DNA of 64,000 bases from Komagataeibacter sp. FNDCF1. Lineage in GTDB: Bacteria; Pseudomonadota; Alphaproteobacteria; Acetobacterales; Acetobacteraceae. The first letter of the stretch is position 1, and each line of letters opens with the position of its first letter. This document shows positions 48,146-57,028 of this stretch, piece by piece. Position numbers and translations under genes: made by a program. Location: positions 2,079,001-2,143,000 of the forward strand of contig NZ_JAIWOT010000001.1 of the NCBI RefSeq assembly GCF_021295335.1, given 5' to 3'. The notes below the pieces were generated by a model. The model did no database searches. It was not told the origin of the DNA and saw only the letters and a program-made list of their open reading frames with translations.

Positions 48146-48300
48146 CGCCAGTCAGGCGCGCCGGGGCCGCGTCGGGCCGCGCGTGTTGCTGTATTCGGAC
48201 CGGGCAGGCCGTGATATGACGGACCCTGTCCTGATTCTGGCCCGCAGGGAGATCACGCCCCTGCGGACCTGACATTCCAACGGGTGGGAGAGCAGAGTTC

Positions 48301-49287
48301 ATGCCGCAGCAGGTTGCCGTCATTACCGGAGCGGGCGCAGGGATCGGCCGCGCCACCGCACGCACACTGGGCCGCGCCGGGTGTGATGTCGCCCTTGTCG
48401 GCCGCAACCGCGACCGGCTGGATGACGCGGCGGCAGAACTGCGCGAACTCAATGTCCGCACCCATATCGTATGCGTGGACGTGGCCGATGCCGCTGCCGT
48501 TGAACAGGCGGCGGAGGAAATCGAGGACAGTCTTGGTCCGATCACGCTGTGGATCAACTGCGCGGGGGCGACCGTAACCGGACAGGTCGCAGCGCTTGAG
48601 GCCGAGGAGATCCGCCGCGCAACGGACGTCACCTATCTGGGTACCGTCAACGGCACGCGTGCCGCCCTGACCCGCATGCGCAGGCGCGGCCATGGCACGA
48701 TTGTCAACCTGGACCGGCTGGCAAGCCTGCGCCCGCCACCGCTGCAGGCGGTGGAAAATGGCGCCCGTGCCGCCATCCGGGCCTTTTCCGAAAGCATCCG
48801 CCCCGAAATCCTGCATGATGGCGACCGTATCCATATCGCGCTGGTACATCTTCCCGCCATCAACACGCCCCGCTTTTCATGGACACGCAACCATACCGGC
48901 AAGCGCCTGAAGCCTATGGGGCCGGTATACGAGCCCGAAATCGCGGCCGAGGCCATCTGCCGCGCGGCCTTTGGCCGTGAGCGCGACATCTGGGTTGGCC
49001 TGTCCGGCGTGCGCAACTGGATGCTGGCCACCTTCCTGCCCGGCCTGTCGGATGGCTGGCTGGCGGCCAGGGGCTATTCCGCGCAGATGGAAAAGACCCC
49101 GGTCGCGGGGAATGAACCTGATGACCTGTATGAAACCGTTCCGGGTGCCTATGCCGCCCATGGCCGCTTTGACATGGTCACCCGCAAGGCCATGCCGCTG
49201 CTGCTGACCAGCCGCCATGCCCAGCTTGCCACCGTGGCGGGTTTTGCGGGCATGCTCCTGCTGGCGCTACGCCGCAAACGCCGGTAG
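48301..49287 (+). CDS. SDR-family protein with degenerate catalytic residues
   Basis: 328 residues. The NAD(P)-binding part is intact (TGAGAGIGRAT, NCAGA), and the C-terminal extension (DDLYETVPGAYAAHGRFD, then a membrane-like helix and RRKRR tail) matches a known SDR group. But the catalytic site is altered: at the place where that group has YxxxK (after PLQ) this protein has Glu152 and Arg156, and the Ser region reads NLDRLAS. It is probably not a working dehydrogenase. It may bind a nucleotide or act as a scaffold. Confidence 0.88.
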   Translation: MPQQVAVITGAGAGIGRATARTLGRAGCDVALVGRNRDRLDDAAAELRELNVRTHIVCVDVADAAAVEQAAEEIEDSLGPITLWINCAGATVTGQVAALEAEEIRRATDVTYLGTVNGTRAALTRMRRRGHGTIVNLDRLASLRPPPLQAVENGARAAIRAFSESIRPEILHDGDRIHIALVHLPAINTPRFSWTRNHTGKRLKPMGPVYEPEIAAEAICRAAFGRERDIWVGLSGVRNWMLATFLPGLSDGWLAARGYSAQMEKTPVAGNEPDDLYETVPGAYAAHGRFDMVTRKAMPLLLTSRHAQLATVAGFAGMLLLALRRKRR

Positions 49288-49311
49288 AGCGGGAAAAACA
49301 TCGGGAAGTTT

Positions 49312-49357
49312 TTTCCAGAAAACCTCTGGAAACGCCGCCTTCCTGAAAAAAGGCGGC
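49312..49357. repeat. Double-hairpin element, copy A
   Basis: Two adjacent stems: TTTCCAGA with TCTGGAAA (49312-49332) and GCCGCCTT with AAGGCGGC (49334-49357), followed by ACCCGAAGG. The same layout recurs at 55511-55572. It sits in the convergent gap between the SDR gene and ispE. It may be a bidirectional terminator and a member of a dispersed family. Confidence 0.65.
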
Positions 49358-49439
49358 ACCCGAAGGCTTCCGTTCCGTTCAGCCGGATAATTGCCGGGGG
49401 CGTTTTCCTGCCCGGAAGCGGGCAGGATCGCCCGTTCCC

Positions 49440-50369
49440 TCAGGGGAGGACCGACTCGGTCTCCATGACCTGACGGCCACCGTTGCGGCACAGGTCGCCC
49501 GCCCAGACCCACCATCCATCACGCCGGACCGCATCCTGCGCCGCGCGCGCGGCGACAGGGCTGTCGAACAGGGCAAAGCAGGTGGCGCCCGACCCGCTCA
49601 TCCGCGCAAGGCGACAGCCGGGAGCAGCGCGCAGGACGTCCAGCACGGTGGTGATTTCGGGGCAGATGGCGCAGGCCGCATCCTGCAGGTCATTGGTCTG
49701 TGCCGACAGGTCACGCACCATGTCCGCCAGCGTATTCCATTGCGGCGGCAGGACGGCACGCGGCGTGAAGACCGGCGTGCGTGTCCTGAATACCTGCGGG
49801 GTAGACACGCTCCGCCCGCAGTTCACCAGCATCATGCCACATGGCGGCAGGACGGGGGCGGGGGTCAGTTCCTCCCCGATTCCTTCCATCCGCGCGGCAA
49901 GCTGGTCAATACAGACCGGCACATCCGCACCAAGCCGCGTGGCCAGTGCCATAAGCTGCGTGCGCGGAATATCCAGTTCCCATACCCTGAGCAGCAGCCG
50001 CAGCGCTGCCGCCGCGTCGGCCGACCCGCCCCCGATGCCCGATGCCACCGGCAGTTCCTTGCGCAGCACGACCGCCACATCCGGCAGCTGCCGCGCCCGC
50101 TCCGGGCCGACATGCGCGCGCAAAAGCGCGCCGGCGCGTACGATCAGGTTATCGGCACAGTCATCCGCGCGCAGGCCGGGGGCGAATGTCCCCCCGATGC
50201 GCAGGCCGACATGCCCGCCCTGCCCCGTGCCACGATGCAGTTCCAGCCCATCCGCGGCACCGGCAAACACGGCCAGGCTGTCCAGCAGGTGGTAGCCGTC
50301 ATCCCGACGGCCCGTGACATGCAGGTACAGATTGATCTTGGCATGGGCCATTTCGTGCAGCAGTGACAT
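49440..50369 (-). CDS. ispE: 4-diphosphocytidyl-2-C-methyl-D-erythritol kinase
   Basis: GHMP kinase of the MEP isoprenoid pathway, 309 residues from ATG 50369. The ATP loop is PVASGIGGGSADAAAAL, the N-terminus AHAKINLYLHVTGRRDDGYH is characteristic, and SGSGATCFALF is the C-terminal motif. The start overlaps the stop of the TPR gene by one base, so they are coupled. It feeds isoprenoids to the hopanoid genes further right. Confidence 0.97.
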   Translation of the reverse strand: MSLLHEMAHAKINLYLHVTGRRDDGYHLLDSLAVFAGAADGLELHRGTGQGGHVGLRIGGTFAPGLRADDCADNLIVRAGALLRAHVGPERARQLPDVAVVLRKELPVASGIGGGSADAAAALRLLLRVWELDIPRTQLMALATRLGADVPVCIDQLAARMEGIGEELTPAPVLPPCGMMLVNCGRSVSTPQVFRTRTPVFTPRAVLPPQWNTLADMVRDLSAQTNDLQDAACAICPEITTVLDVLRAAPGCRLARMSGSGATCFALFDSPVAARAAQDAVRRDGWWVWAGDLCRNGGRQVMETESVLP

Positions 50370-52207
50370 CAGCGACGGGTTCCGTTTGCCTGTGAATGGG
50401 GGGAAGCGGGCACAGCCGCCACCTTGAGATCGGATGGCAGCGCCACGCCCGGATTCGCCGGACTGGCCTTCCATGCCCTGGCGTAGGCCAGCGCCGCCGT
50501 GATCTTGCGACGGTCCATGGGGTCGGGCTGGAACTGGATGGCGTTCTGCCATTCATTCACCGCCTCCAGCCTGCGGCCCGTCATCCAGTACGCAACACCC
50601 AGATGGTAGTTGATGGCGGGGTCCTGCGGCATCTGCTCGGCCGCCTGTTCCAGCAGCGGCAGCCCTTCGGCCACATGGCCCAGCCGCATGAGCACCCAGC
50701 CCACGCTGTCGCGGATCTGGTTGTCGGATGGCGCAAGGGCCAGGGCGCGGCGCAGGTAACTTTCCGCCATGGCGGGGTTCCCGCCATGCTCGACCATGGA
50801 ATAGCCAAGGTAGTTCAGCAGGTCCGCCTCGTTGGGGGCAAGCTGCAGGGCCTGCTGGATCAGGGCGCGTGCCTGCGGCCAGCGGTTCAGGCGCTCCTGT
50901 GCGATGGCCTGGCCGAACAGGAGCCGCCAGTCATCTCCCTCCAGCCTGTGCGGGGTCAGGGCAGCGGCATGCTGGTAGGCATCGAGCGCTTCCGCCCATT
51001 TCTGCTGGTCCAGCAGGGCATCCCCCAGGCTGCTCCACAGCATGCGGTCGGTCGGGCTTTCATGCAGCAGGTCGCGCAGTTCCTGCGCCGCCTGTTCCCT
51101 GTGCCCCATCACCAGGTCAAGGTCGGCCTGTTCGGTACGGTAGACGGACTGGAACGGATCATCCGCCGGGGCGCCGTCCAGCGCGTCACGGGCCTGACGG
51201 TCCTGCTTGCGGACATGCAGCATGGAGGACAGCAGGAGACGCGCTTCCGAATCTGCCGGGTCCAGCATCAGCGCCATGCGCAGCATCATCTGCTCGGTTC
51301 CGCGCAGGGTGCCGGTTTCCATCGCCGTATCGGGCTGATGGTCATCATCCCCCCCCTCGTCATGGGCATAAAGCTGCTGGTCGATCAGCATGGCCACCAG
51401 CCCGTAGGCCTGCGCCAGCCCCTGTGTCGCGTGGGTCACGACGGGGCGCCTGATCATGGCCATGATGCCGGGACGGGCCGATTCCAGCACCGGCATGGCG
51501 GCAATGCGCTGGTTGACCAGCGCCTGCGCATCGGCCTCATGCCCCTGCGCCACAAGCCAGTGCGCCATGACCAGCGCGGTGAACAGGTCGCCACCCGTCA
51601 TGGTGGTGGACTGGCGGAAAAGGGTATCCGCCTTCATCTGCTGGCCACCCAACTGGGCGATCAGGGCGGCATGCAGGGTATAGTAGCCCCCCAGCGCATG
51701 ATCTTGCCGGGCCTGCTCCAGCGCGGCCAGCGCCTCATCCGTTTTGCCTGCACCCTGTAGCGCCCAGCCACGCAGCAGGGGGCGCAGCAGGGTCATGATC
51801 GGGTCATCGGGCGCGTTCTGGTAATTGGCGAGTGCGCCATCCCACCTGCCCGCCAGCGCGGCGGCATTGCCCATGACAAGATCGGGCATGACCCCGCCGG
51901 GCTGTGAACCGGCCAGGGCCGCGGCCCCCGGGCTGCCCGCCAGGATGCTGTAGAAGAACGCCCGTTCGCCGAACAGGCGATAGGTGGGCACCAGATGCGC
52001 CGCGGCGGCGAACGCACGCGCGGCTTCTGCATTGTCACCCTCGCTGGCGGCAACGCTGCCCACAAGCAGGTTGGTGGCCAGGTCCTGCTGGCCGGCGTGG
52101 ATGATGGCATCCGTGGGCGCCGCCTTTATTTCCCGGTTGGGAATCCCGGCCAGGAACGGTACAACAAGGGAGGCCACGACCATGCGTGACAGACGAGGTA
52201 AGAGCAT
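50369..52207 (-). CDS. Tetratricopeptide-repeat protein, exported
   Basis: 612 residues from ATG 52207, the first that gives a signal-peptide-like N-terminus (hydrophobic VVASLVVPFLAG). An ATG at 52255 is possible. The rest is mostly TPR-like helical hairpins, clear at about 455-590 (ALDAYQHAAALTPHRLEGDD, ALIQQALQLAPNEADLLNYL, AESYLRRALALAPSDNQIRD). Probably a periplasmic or membrane scaffold. Overlaps ispE by one base. Function unknown; divergent from the glycosylase gene. Confidence 0.85.
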   Translation of the reverse strand: MLLPRLSRMVVASLVVPFLAGIPNREIKAAPTDAIIHAGQQDLATNLLVGSVAASEGDNAEAARAFAAAAHLVPTYRLFGERAFFYSILAGSPGAAALAGSQPGGVMPDLVMGNAAALAGRWDGALANYQNAPDDPIMTLLRPLLRGWALQGAGKTDEALAALEQARQDHALGGYYTLHAALIAQLGGQQMKADTLFRQSTTMTGGDLFTALVMAHWLVAQGHEADAQALVNQRIAAMPVLESARPGIMAMIRRPVVTHATQGLAQAYGLVAMLIDQQLYAHDEGGDDDHQPDTAMETGTLRGTEQMMLRMALMLDPADSEARLLLSSMLHVRKQDRQARDALDGAPADDPFQSVYRTEQADLDLVMGHREQAAQELRDLLHESPTDRMLWSSLGDALLDQQKWAEALDAYQHAAALTPHRLEGDDWRLLFGQAIAQERLNRWPQARALIQQALQLAPNEADLLNYLGYSMVEHGGNPAMAESYLRRALALAPSDNQIRDSVGWVLMRLGHVAEGLPLLEQAAEQMPQDPAINYHLGVAYWMTGRRLEAVNEWQNAIQFQPDPMDRRKITAALAYARAWKASPANPGVALPSDLKVAAVPASPHSQANGTRR

Positions 52208-52327
52208 GACGCCAGAATCTACCGCGTGCGGCGTCCGCTGCCAAACCCTGCGCATGAAGGCGGCGCACGTGAAAGCAGGGCGACGCGCGCCTGCATTGCC
52301 TGTGCCGGTGCGGGGTATATCCATCCG

Positions 52328-53221
52328 ATGACTGATTCCCTGTCCCTGTTGCGCCTGTATGTGGAATGGGGCGCCGACGACGCGCTGGACAGCCACCCGC
52401 ATGACTGGATGGCGCAGGATGCCACAATACACAACCGTGCGCTGCCGACACAGTCCCCCTCCATACAGCCCCGGACGGGAAATCAACATCAAAATGACCG
52501 CCCGTCCCCGGTCATGTCGCCGCCGTCGCCTCCGGCCATGCCCCCCCCGGGCCGCACCGCGCCACAGCGCGCGACCGCCCCCATGGTGGAACAGGCGGTG
52601 GCGGCAGCCCGACAGGCGGCGCAGGCGGCGTCCACGCTGGCGGAACTGCACGCCGCCATCCGGGATTTCGGGGCCTGTCCGCTGCGGGATACGGCAACCC
52701 ACAGCGTTTTTGTGGAGGGACCGGAAAACGCCCCCCTCATGCTGATCGGCGAGGCCCCGGACGCGGACGAGGACCGCAGCGGCCACCCCTTCGCGGGGGA
52801 AAGCGGGGCGCTGGTCACCGCCATGTTCGCCAGCATCGGCATCGCGCGTGACAGCCTGCTCACGGCCCCGGTCATACCCTGGCGCCCACCGGGCGGCCGC
52901 CCGCCCTACGAGGCGGAAACCGGCATCTGCCTGCCCTTCCTCCAGCGCGCCATCACTCTTGCCCGGCCCGGGCGCGTCGTGCTGCTGGGCAACCTGCCGG
53001 TTTCCGTGCTGCTGGGCGGCCGGACCACGGCGGCCCGCATGCGTGGCCGGTGGCGCGACCTTGCCCTGCCACCCATGGGTGCCGCTGGCGCCACCACCGT
53101 GCCGGTTCTGGCCATGCGCCACCCCCAGCAGCTGCGCGCCAGTGCAACCGCCCGCCGTGACACGTGGAAGGACATGCTGTTGATACGTGAAACACTCGGG
53201 AACATGACCATAAAATCATAA
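52328..53221 (+). CDS. Uracil-DNA glycosylase, family 4-like, with Pro-rich N-terminal extension
   Basis: Removes uracil from DNA. 297 residues. The glycosylase core starts near residue 95: CPLRDTATHSVFVEG, the family box GEAPDADEDRSGHPFAGESGALV, PWRPPGGRPP and MRHPQQLR. The N-terminal 85 or so residues include a conserved-looking YVEWGADDALD and a Pro/Ala-rich linker. Iron-sulfur cysteines are fewer than in classic family 4: only CPL and ICLPF are seen, so cluster binding is doubtful. Confidence 0.9.
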   Translation: MTDSLSLLRLYVEWGADDALDSHPHDWMAQDATIHNRALPTQSPSIQPRTGNQHQNDRPSPVMSPPSPPAMPPPGRTAPQRATAPMVEQAVAAARQAAQAASTLAELHAAIRDFGACPLRDTATHSVFVEGPENAPLMLIGEAPDADEDRSGHPFAGESGALVTAMFASIGIARDSLLTAPVIPWRPPGGRPPYEAETGICLPFLQRAITLARPGRVVLLGNLPVSVLLGGRTTAARMRGRWRDLALPPMGAAGATTVPVLAMRHPQQLRASATARRDTWKDMLLIRETLGNMTIKS

Positions 53222-53403
53222 AGGGTATTAACATAATCATTCCGGGGCATTAGCATGGAGCAGAACAGCTATTCATTCCTGTTTCAGTATGTGTTTAATG
53301 GCTGTACATAATAGTTCCCGCATCTGTTCTGAAAACTTATTTACCGGGACGATCCGCGTTAGCTATTGCTTTCTGTTCGCGCAGGGCTTACATCCGCTTC
53401 GCC

Positions 53404-55386
53404 ATGCGAGGGACAATCAATACCCCCCATCACGCGGTGACGGCTTTTCTGGCTGGCGCCGCTTTTCTGGCAGGAGCCGCGTTCGCGCCGCTGCGTGCCC
53501 AAACAGTGGAAGCCAGCCGGGTGGATCACGATCCGACCCCCCGCGGTGACCATAACGAGGAAACGGCACTCGCCCTTCCACGCCTGCACGCACATGGTAG
53601 CGCCGCCGGACTGCCGCGCCCGCTTTCACCCGAGGATGTCGGGCATATCCGCCGGGTGTTCCGCCTGCAGGCGGATGGCCGGTTCGATGACGCCATCCGC
53701 GAGACCGCCGCCATCCATGATGATCTCCTTCTGGGTGATATCCTGGCTGCGCGCTATCTCAACCCCGCCTACCACCCCAGCGCGGGCCAGTTGCGGCTGT
53801 GGCTGCGTACCTTCTCGGGGCTGGCTGATTCGCCTGCGATCTATTCCCTGCTGTCAGCCATGCCCGGCAGGGGCGGCCCGCTGCCACCCCCCCCGGCCCA
53901 CAATGCGCTGGACAGCAACCATCCGCCCCAGCATATCCGCCTGCCGGAGGAGGATGACCCCTCCCTGCGCGTCTTTACCCGCAACAGCCTGCTTGATCAC
54001 ACCGTGCGCGAACGCGCGGCCCAGGGGGCGAAGGGGGCACGCAGCGCGCTGCGCCTGATTGCGCTGACGCCGGGCATGAACGACCTGTATGCCGCCCACC
54101 TGCAGGCCGAAATCGCCATGACCATGTTCAGCAACGGTGAAAACCGGCTGGCCCTGTCCATTGCACGCGACGCCTTTGAAAAATCCGGCCAGCGGCTGGG
54201 TCTGGCGGGCTACGTGGCGGGTCTTGCCGCGTGGCGACAGGCCCGTCCCGACATGGCGGAGCCCCTGTTCGAAGCCGCGTCCCGCGCCAGCCTGACACCG
54301 GGCAGCATCCGCGCCGGCGCCGCCTACTGGGCCGCCCGTGCCCACCAGGCCATGGGCGATGTTACGGCATACCAGCCCTGGCTGCACCGGGCGGCGGCGG
54401 CACCCCATACGTTTTATGGCCAGCTGGCCTCACAGATCCTTGGCCTGCGCCGCATGCCTGCGGGCAGGTCCGGCCACACACCCGATACCATCGCCGCGTC
54501 CAGCGACCTGACGCTTGCCACCGAACGGCAGGACATCCATGCCGGCAGTCCGGTCCTGGGTGAAATCGACATCGAAGCCGTGGCCGCAACCCCGATGGGC
54601 CGCCGCGCCTTCGCCCTGCTGCAGGTGGGTGAGCGTGACCGGGCGGAAAGCACGCTGCGCCGCATGTGGCCCGATATCCAGGATGACGCGGCGCTGTGTC
54701 ACTCCACCCAGATGGTGGCGGATGCCGTGGGCATGAAGGACCTTTCGGCCCAGATGCTCATGCTGATCGACACCAATGAAAGCGAGCACGATACCCATGC
54801 GGCCCGCTTCCCGCTGCCACCGCTCCAGCCTGAACACGGCTTCCGCATGGACCCTGCACTGGTCTATGCCCTGACCCGGCTGGAATCCAATTTTGACAGC
54901 AATGCCGTATCCGGCTCCGGTGCGCATGGACTGATGCAGGTCATGCCGGTCACCGCCGATTTCGTCATCCATGACAGGGAACACTTCACCCGTCGGCCGA
55001 TCGCGCTGCATGACCCGGCCACCAACCTCGATATAGGGCAGCGCTATGTGCTGTACCTGGCCCAGCTTTCCACGCAGGCCGATGGCAGGCACGTGCCGCC
55101 GGGTGGCGACATGATCCGCATGCTGGCCAGCTACAACGCCGGGCCTTCCGCCATCTCGCGCCGCAGCGCCACCATGACGGAAGATGAAGACCCCTTGCTG
55201 TACATAGAAAGCCTGCCCAATGGGGAAACACGGGACTATGTGCGCCGGGCCTTTACCTATCTGTGGATCTATGCGGACCGGCTGGGCGTTGCCGCCCCCT
55301 CGCTTGAAACGCTGGCGCGCAATGAATGGCCCGGTTTCGGGGCCGAGATTGCCATGGCGGCCCACGGGAACCACACCATCCACTGA
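53404..55386 (+). CDS. Soluble lytic transglycosylase (Slt type)
   Basis: Cleaves peptidoglycan strands. The 660-residue protein has a signal peptide (1-32), a long alpha-helical U-domain (about 70-460) and a C-terminal SLT domain (470-620) with catalytic Glu494 in RLESNFDSNAVSGSGAHG and LMQVMP, plus NLDIGQRYV and MLASYNAGPSA. The upstream 180-bp gap is AT-rich, with no obvious ribosome site before ATG 53404. A bidirectional terminator follows. Confidence 0.95.
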   Translation: MRGTINTPHHAVTAFLAGAAFLAGAAFAPLRAQTVEASRVDHDPTPRGDHNEETALALPRLHAHGSAAGLPRPLSPEDVGHIRRVFRLQADGRFDDAIRETAAIHDDLLLGDILAARYLNPAYHPSAGQLRLWLRTFSGLADSPAIYSLLSAMPGRGGPLPPPPAHNALDSNHPPQHIRLPEEDDPSLRVFTRNSLLDHTVRERAAQGAKGARSALRLIALTPGMNDLYAAHLQAEIAMTMFSNGENRLALSIARDAFEKSGQRLGLAGYVAGLAAWRQARPDMAEPLFEAASRASLTPGSIRAGAAYWAARAHQAMGDVTAYQPWLHRAAAAPHTFYGQLASQILGLRRMPAGRSGHTPDTIAASSDLTLATERQDIHAGSPVLGEIDIEAVAATPMGRRAFALLQVGERDRAESTLRRMWPDIQDDAALCHSTQMVADAVGMKDLSAQMLMLIDTNESEHDTHAARFPLPPLQPEHGFRMDPALVYALTRLESNFDSNAVSGSGAHGLMQVMPVTADFVIHDREHFTRRPIALHDPATNLDIGQRYVLYLAQLSTQADGRHVPPGGDMIRMLASYNAGPSAISRRSATMTEDEDPLLYIESLPNGETRDYVRRAFTYLWIYADRLGVAAPSLETLARNEWPGFGAEIAMAAHGNHTIH

Positions 55387-55411
55387 CCGGGCCAGACGCT
55401 TGGTATATATG

Positions 55412-55452
55412 AAAAAAGGGGCGTAATCCGGCATGGATGCGCCCCTTTTTTT
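55412..55452. terminator. Bidirectional rho-independent terminator
   Basis: AAAAAAGGGGCG and CGCCCCTTTTTTT are perfect arms around a 16-base loop, so T runs follow on both strands. It lies 26 bases after the lytic transglycosylase gene. Confidence 0.85.
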
Positions 55453-55510
55453 CCATGATGCCGGCCAAAAAACCCCGCTGTGAAACATTCCACAAATCAG
55501 AAAGACGTTC

Positions 55511-55572
55511 CTGGCAAAGCGTTTTTCAACAAGCTTCAGGAAAGGCCGCCTTTTTTGGAAACAAGGCGGCAC
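55511..55572. repeat. Double-hairpin element, copy B
   Basis: Outer stem TTCCTG with CAGGAA (55511-55544, with an inner AAGC/GCTT pairing) and GCCGCCTT with AAGGCGGC (55547-55572), then ACCCAAAA. Same order, spacing and flank as copy A at 49312-49357. It lies in the convergent gap between the transglycosylase and CNNM/CBS genes, beside the terminator at 55412. Confidence 0.65.
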
Positions 55573-55610
55573 CCAAAACCCTCCTCAACCGGTTATTCCG
55601 AAACAGTCCC

Positions 55611-56900
55611 TCAGTTCTCGGCCAGAAGCTGGCGGCTCGCCTGCACGCGCACCACACGGCGGCCTTCCATTTCCAGCACCTCGAACAGCCAGCCGGAGAA
55701 CACGACCTTGTCCCCCTTTGCCGGGACGCGCCGCAGCAGAGCCAGCACAAGCCCCGCCAGCGTATGGTAGCTGCCTTCCGCCGGAAGGTCGGACAGCCCC
55801 AGCCGGTCCTTGACCTCATCGGCAGGCATGGAGCCATCAAGCACCAGCACGTCATCATGCGCCAGTCGCTGGGGCGGGGTGTTGCCCGGCTCATGCTGCT
55901 CGCCCACAATGGCACCGAACAGGTCGGATGAAGTCACGATCCCTTCGAACGACCCATATTCGTCCAGCACCAGCGCCAGCCCCAGGGGGGAGGCCCGCAT
56001 GCGCTCAAGCATGTCGAAGGCGGACAGCGTATCGGGCACCGAGATGGGATGGCGCAGCCCGATCTCGACCGAAGGGCTCTTGCCATCAAGGAATCGGTCC
56101 AGCATGTCCTTGGCAAGAATGATGCCCACCGGGTTGTCCACCCCCCCCTCGCACACCACGATACGCGAATAGGTGGTCGAGCGCAGGATCTGCAGCAGTT
56201 GCGCGCGCGGCACGTGGCGTTCGACCCAGCACAGTTCGTTGCGTGGGGTCATGATGGCACGGACCGGGCGTTCCGCCAGTCGCAGCAGGCGCTCGATCAT
56301 GTCGCGCTCCTCCTGCTCCAGCACGCCTGCCTGTGCGCCTTCGGCAATGTAGGCACGCAGTTCCTCGACCGAGACGGACTGCCGAATCGCACCGCCTACC
56401 CCCATCAGCCTGAGCACCAGTTCGGATGAACGGCCCAGCAGCCACACGACCGGGCGGGTGAACCATGCCATCCATTCCAGCAGCAGTGACAGGCGGGCCG
56501 CGATCAGTTCGGGCTGCTGCAGGGCGATCTGCTTGGGCACAAGTTCACCCAGCACCAGCATGACGGCGGTAATGGCGCTGACCACAAGGAACATGGCCAG
56601 TTCATCGGCAATGGAGCGCAGGGCAGGAACATGGGCCAGCCAGTGGCTGACCCCGGCCTCGATGCTGTTGCCGCCAAACGTGCCTTCCAGAATCGAGACA
56701 AGGGTCATGCCGATCTGGACGGTGGGCAGGAAGCTCTGCGGGTCCGCCGCAAGCCTCAGGGCACGGTCCGCCCCCTTGGTGCCATTGCGGGCCAGAATGG
56801 CCAGCCGCGCGCGGCGGGCGGAAATCAGCGCCAGTTCACCCATGGCAAAAAGCCCGTTGAGCAGAACAAGGCACAATATGACAATCAGCGAGACAATCAT
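55611..56900 (-). CDS. CNNM/CBS-domain transporter-like protein (hemolysin family)
   Basis: 429 residues: a CNNM (DUF21) membrane domain with about three to four segments (1-165), a CBS pair (about 205-330, including MTPRNELCWVERH and PVGIILAKDML), and a CorC/HlyC domain at the C-terminus. Such proteins are tied to magnesium/cobalt efflux; the haemolysin name is historical. A terminator for hpnH lies just upstream. Confidence 0.93.
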   Translation of the reverse strand: MIVSLIVILCLVLLNGLFAMGELALISARRARLAILARNGTKGADRALRLAADPQSFLPTVQIGMTLVSILEGTFGGNSIEAGVSHWLAHVPALRSIADELAMFLVVSAITAVMLVLGELVPKQIALQQPELIAARLSLLLEWMAWFTRPVVWLLGRSSELVLRLMGVGGAIRQSVSVEELRAYIAEGAQAGVLEQEERDMIERLLRLAERPVRAIMTPRNELCWVERHVPRAQLLQILRSTTYSRIVVCEGGVDNPVGIILAKDMLDRFLDGKSPSVEIGLRHPISVPDTLSAFDMLERMRASPLGLALVLDEYGSFEGIVTSSDLFGAIVGEQHEPGNTPPQRLAHDDVLVLDGSMPADEVKDRLGLSDLPAEGSYHTLAGLVLALLRRVPAKGDKVVFSGWLFEVLEMEGRRVVRVQASRQLLAEN

Positions 56901-56963
56901 GATCCCACAATCCTACAGCATATTTCCCGCGTGGGCACATGCCTCCACGGATGGGCCATAAAG

Positions 56964-56992
56964 AAAAAGGCGGGACAAATGCCCCGCCTTTT
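56964..56992 (-). terminator. Rho-independent terminator after hpnH
   Basis: AAAAGGCGGG and CCCGCCTTTT pair around an 8-base loop; on the minus strand the stem is followed by TTTTTCTTT. It lies 36 bases after the hpnH stop and ahead of the CNNM gene. Confidence 0.85.
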
Positions 56993-57028
56993 CCTGAGAT
57001 CAAGATGTGGAAATACCTGAATGCGGGC

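Noticed and set aside
52208-53122. Upstream extension of the TPR frame to 53122
   Set aside because: It runs antisense through the uracil glycosylase gene, is Arg/Gly-rich and lacks a signal peptide; the start at 52207 gives a plausible exported protein.
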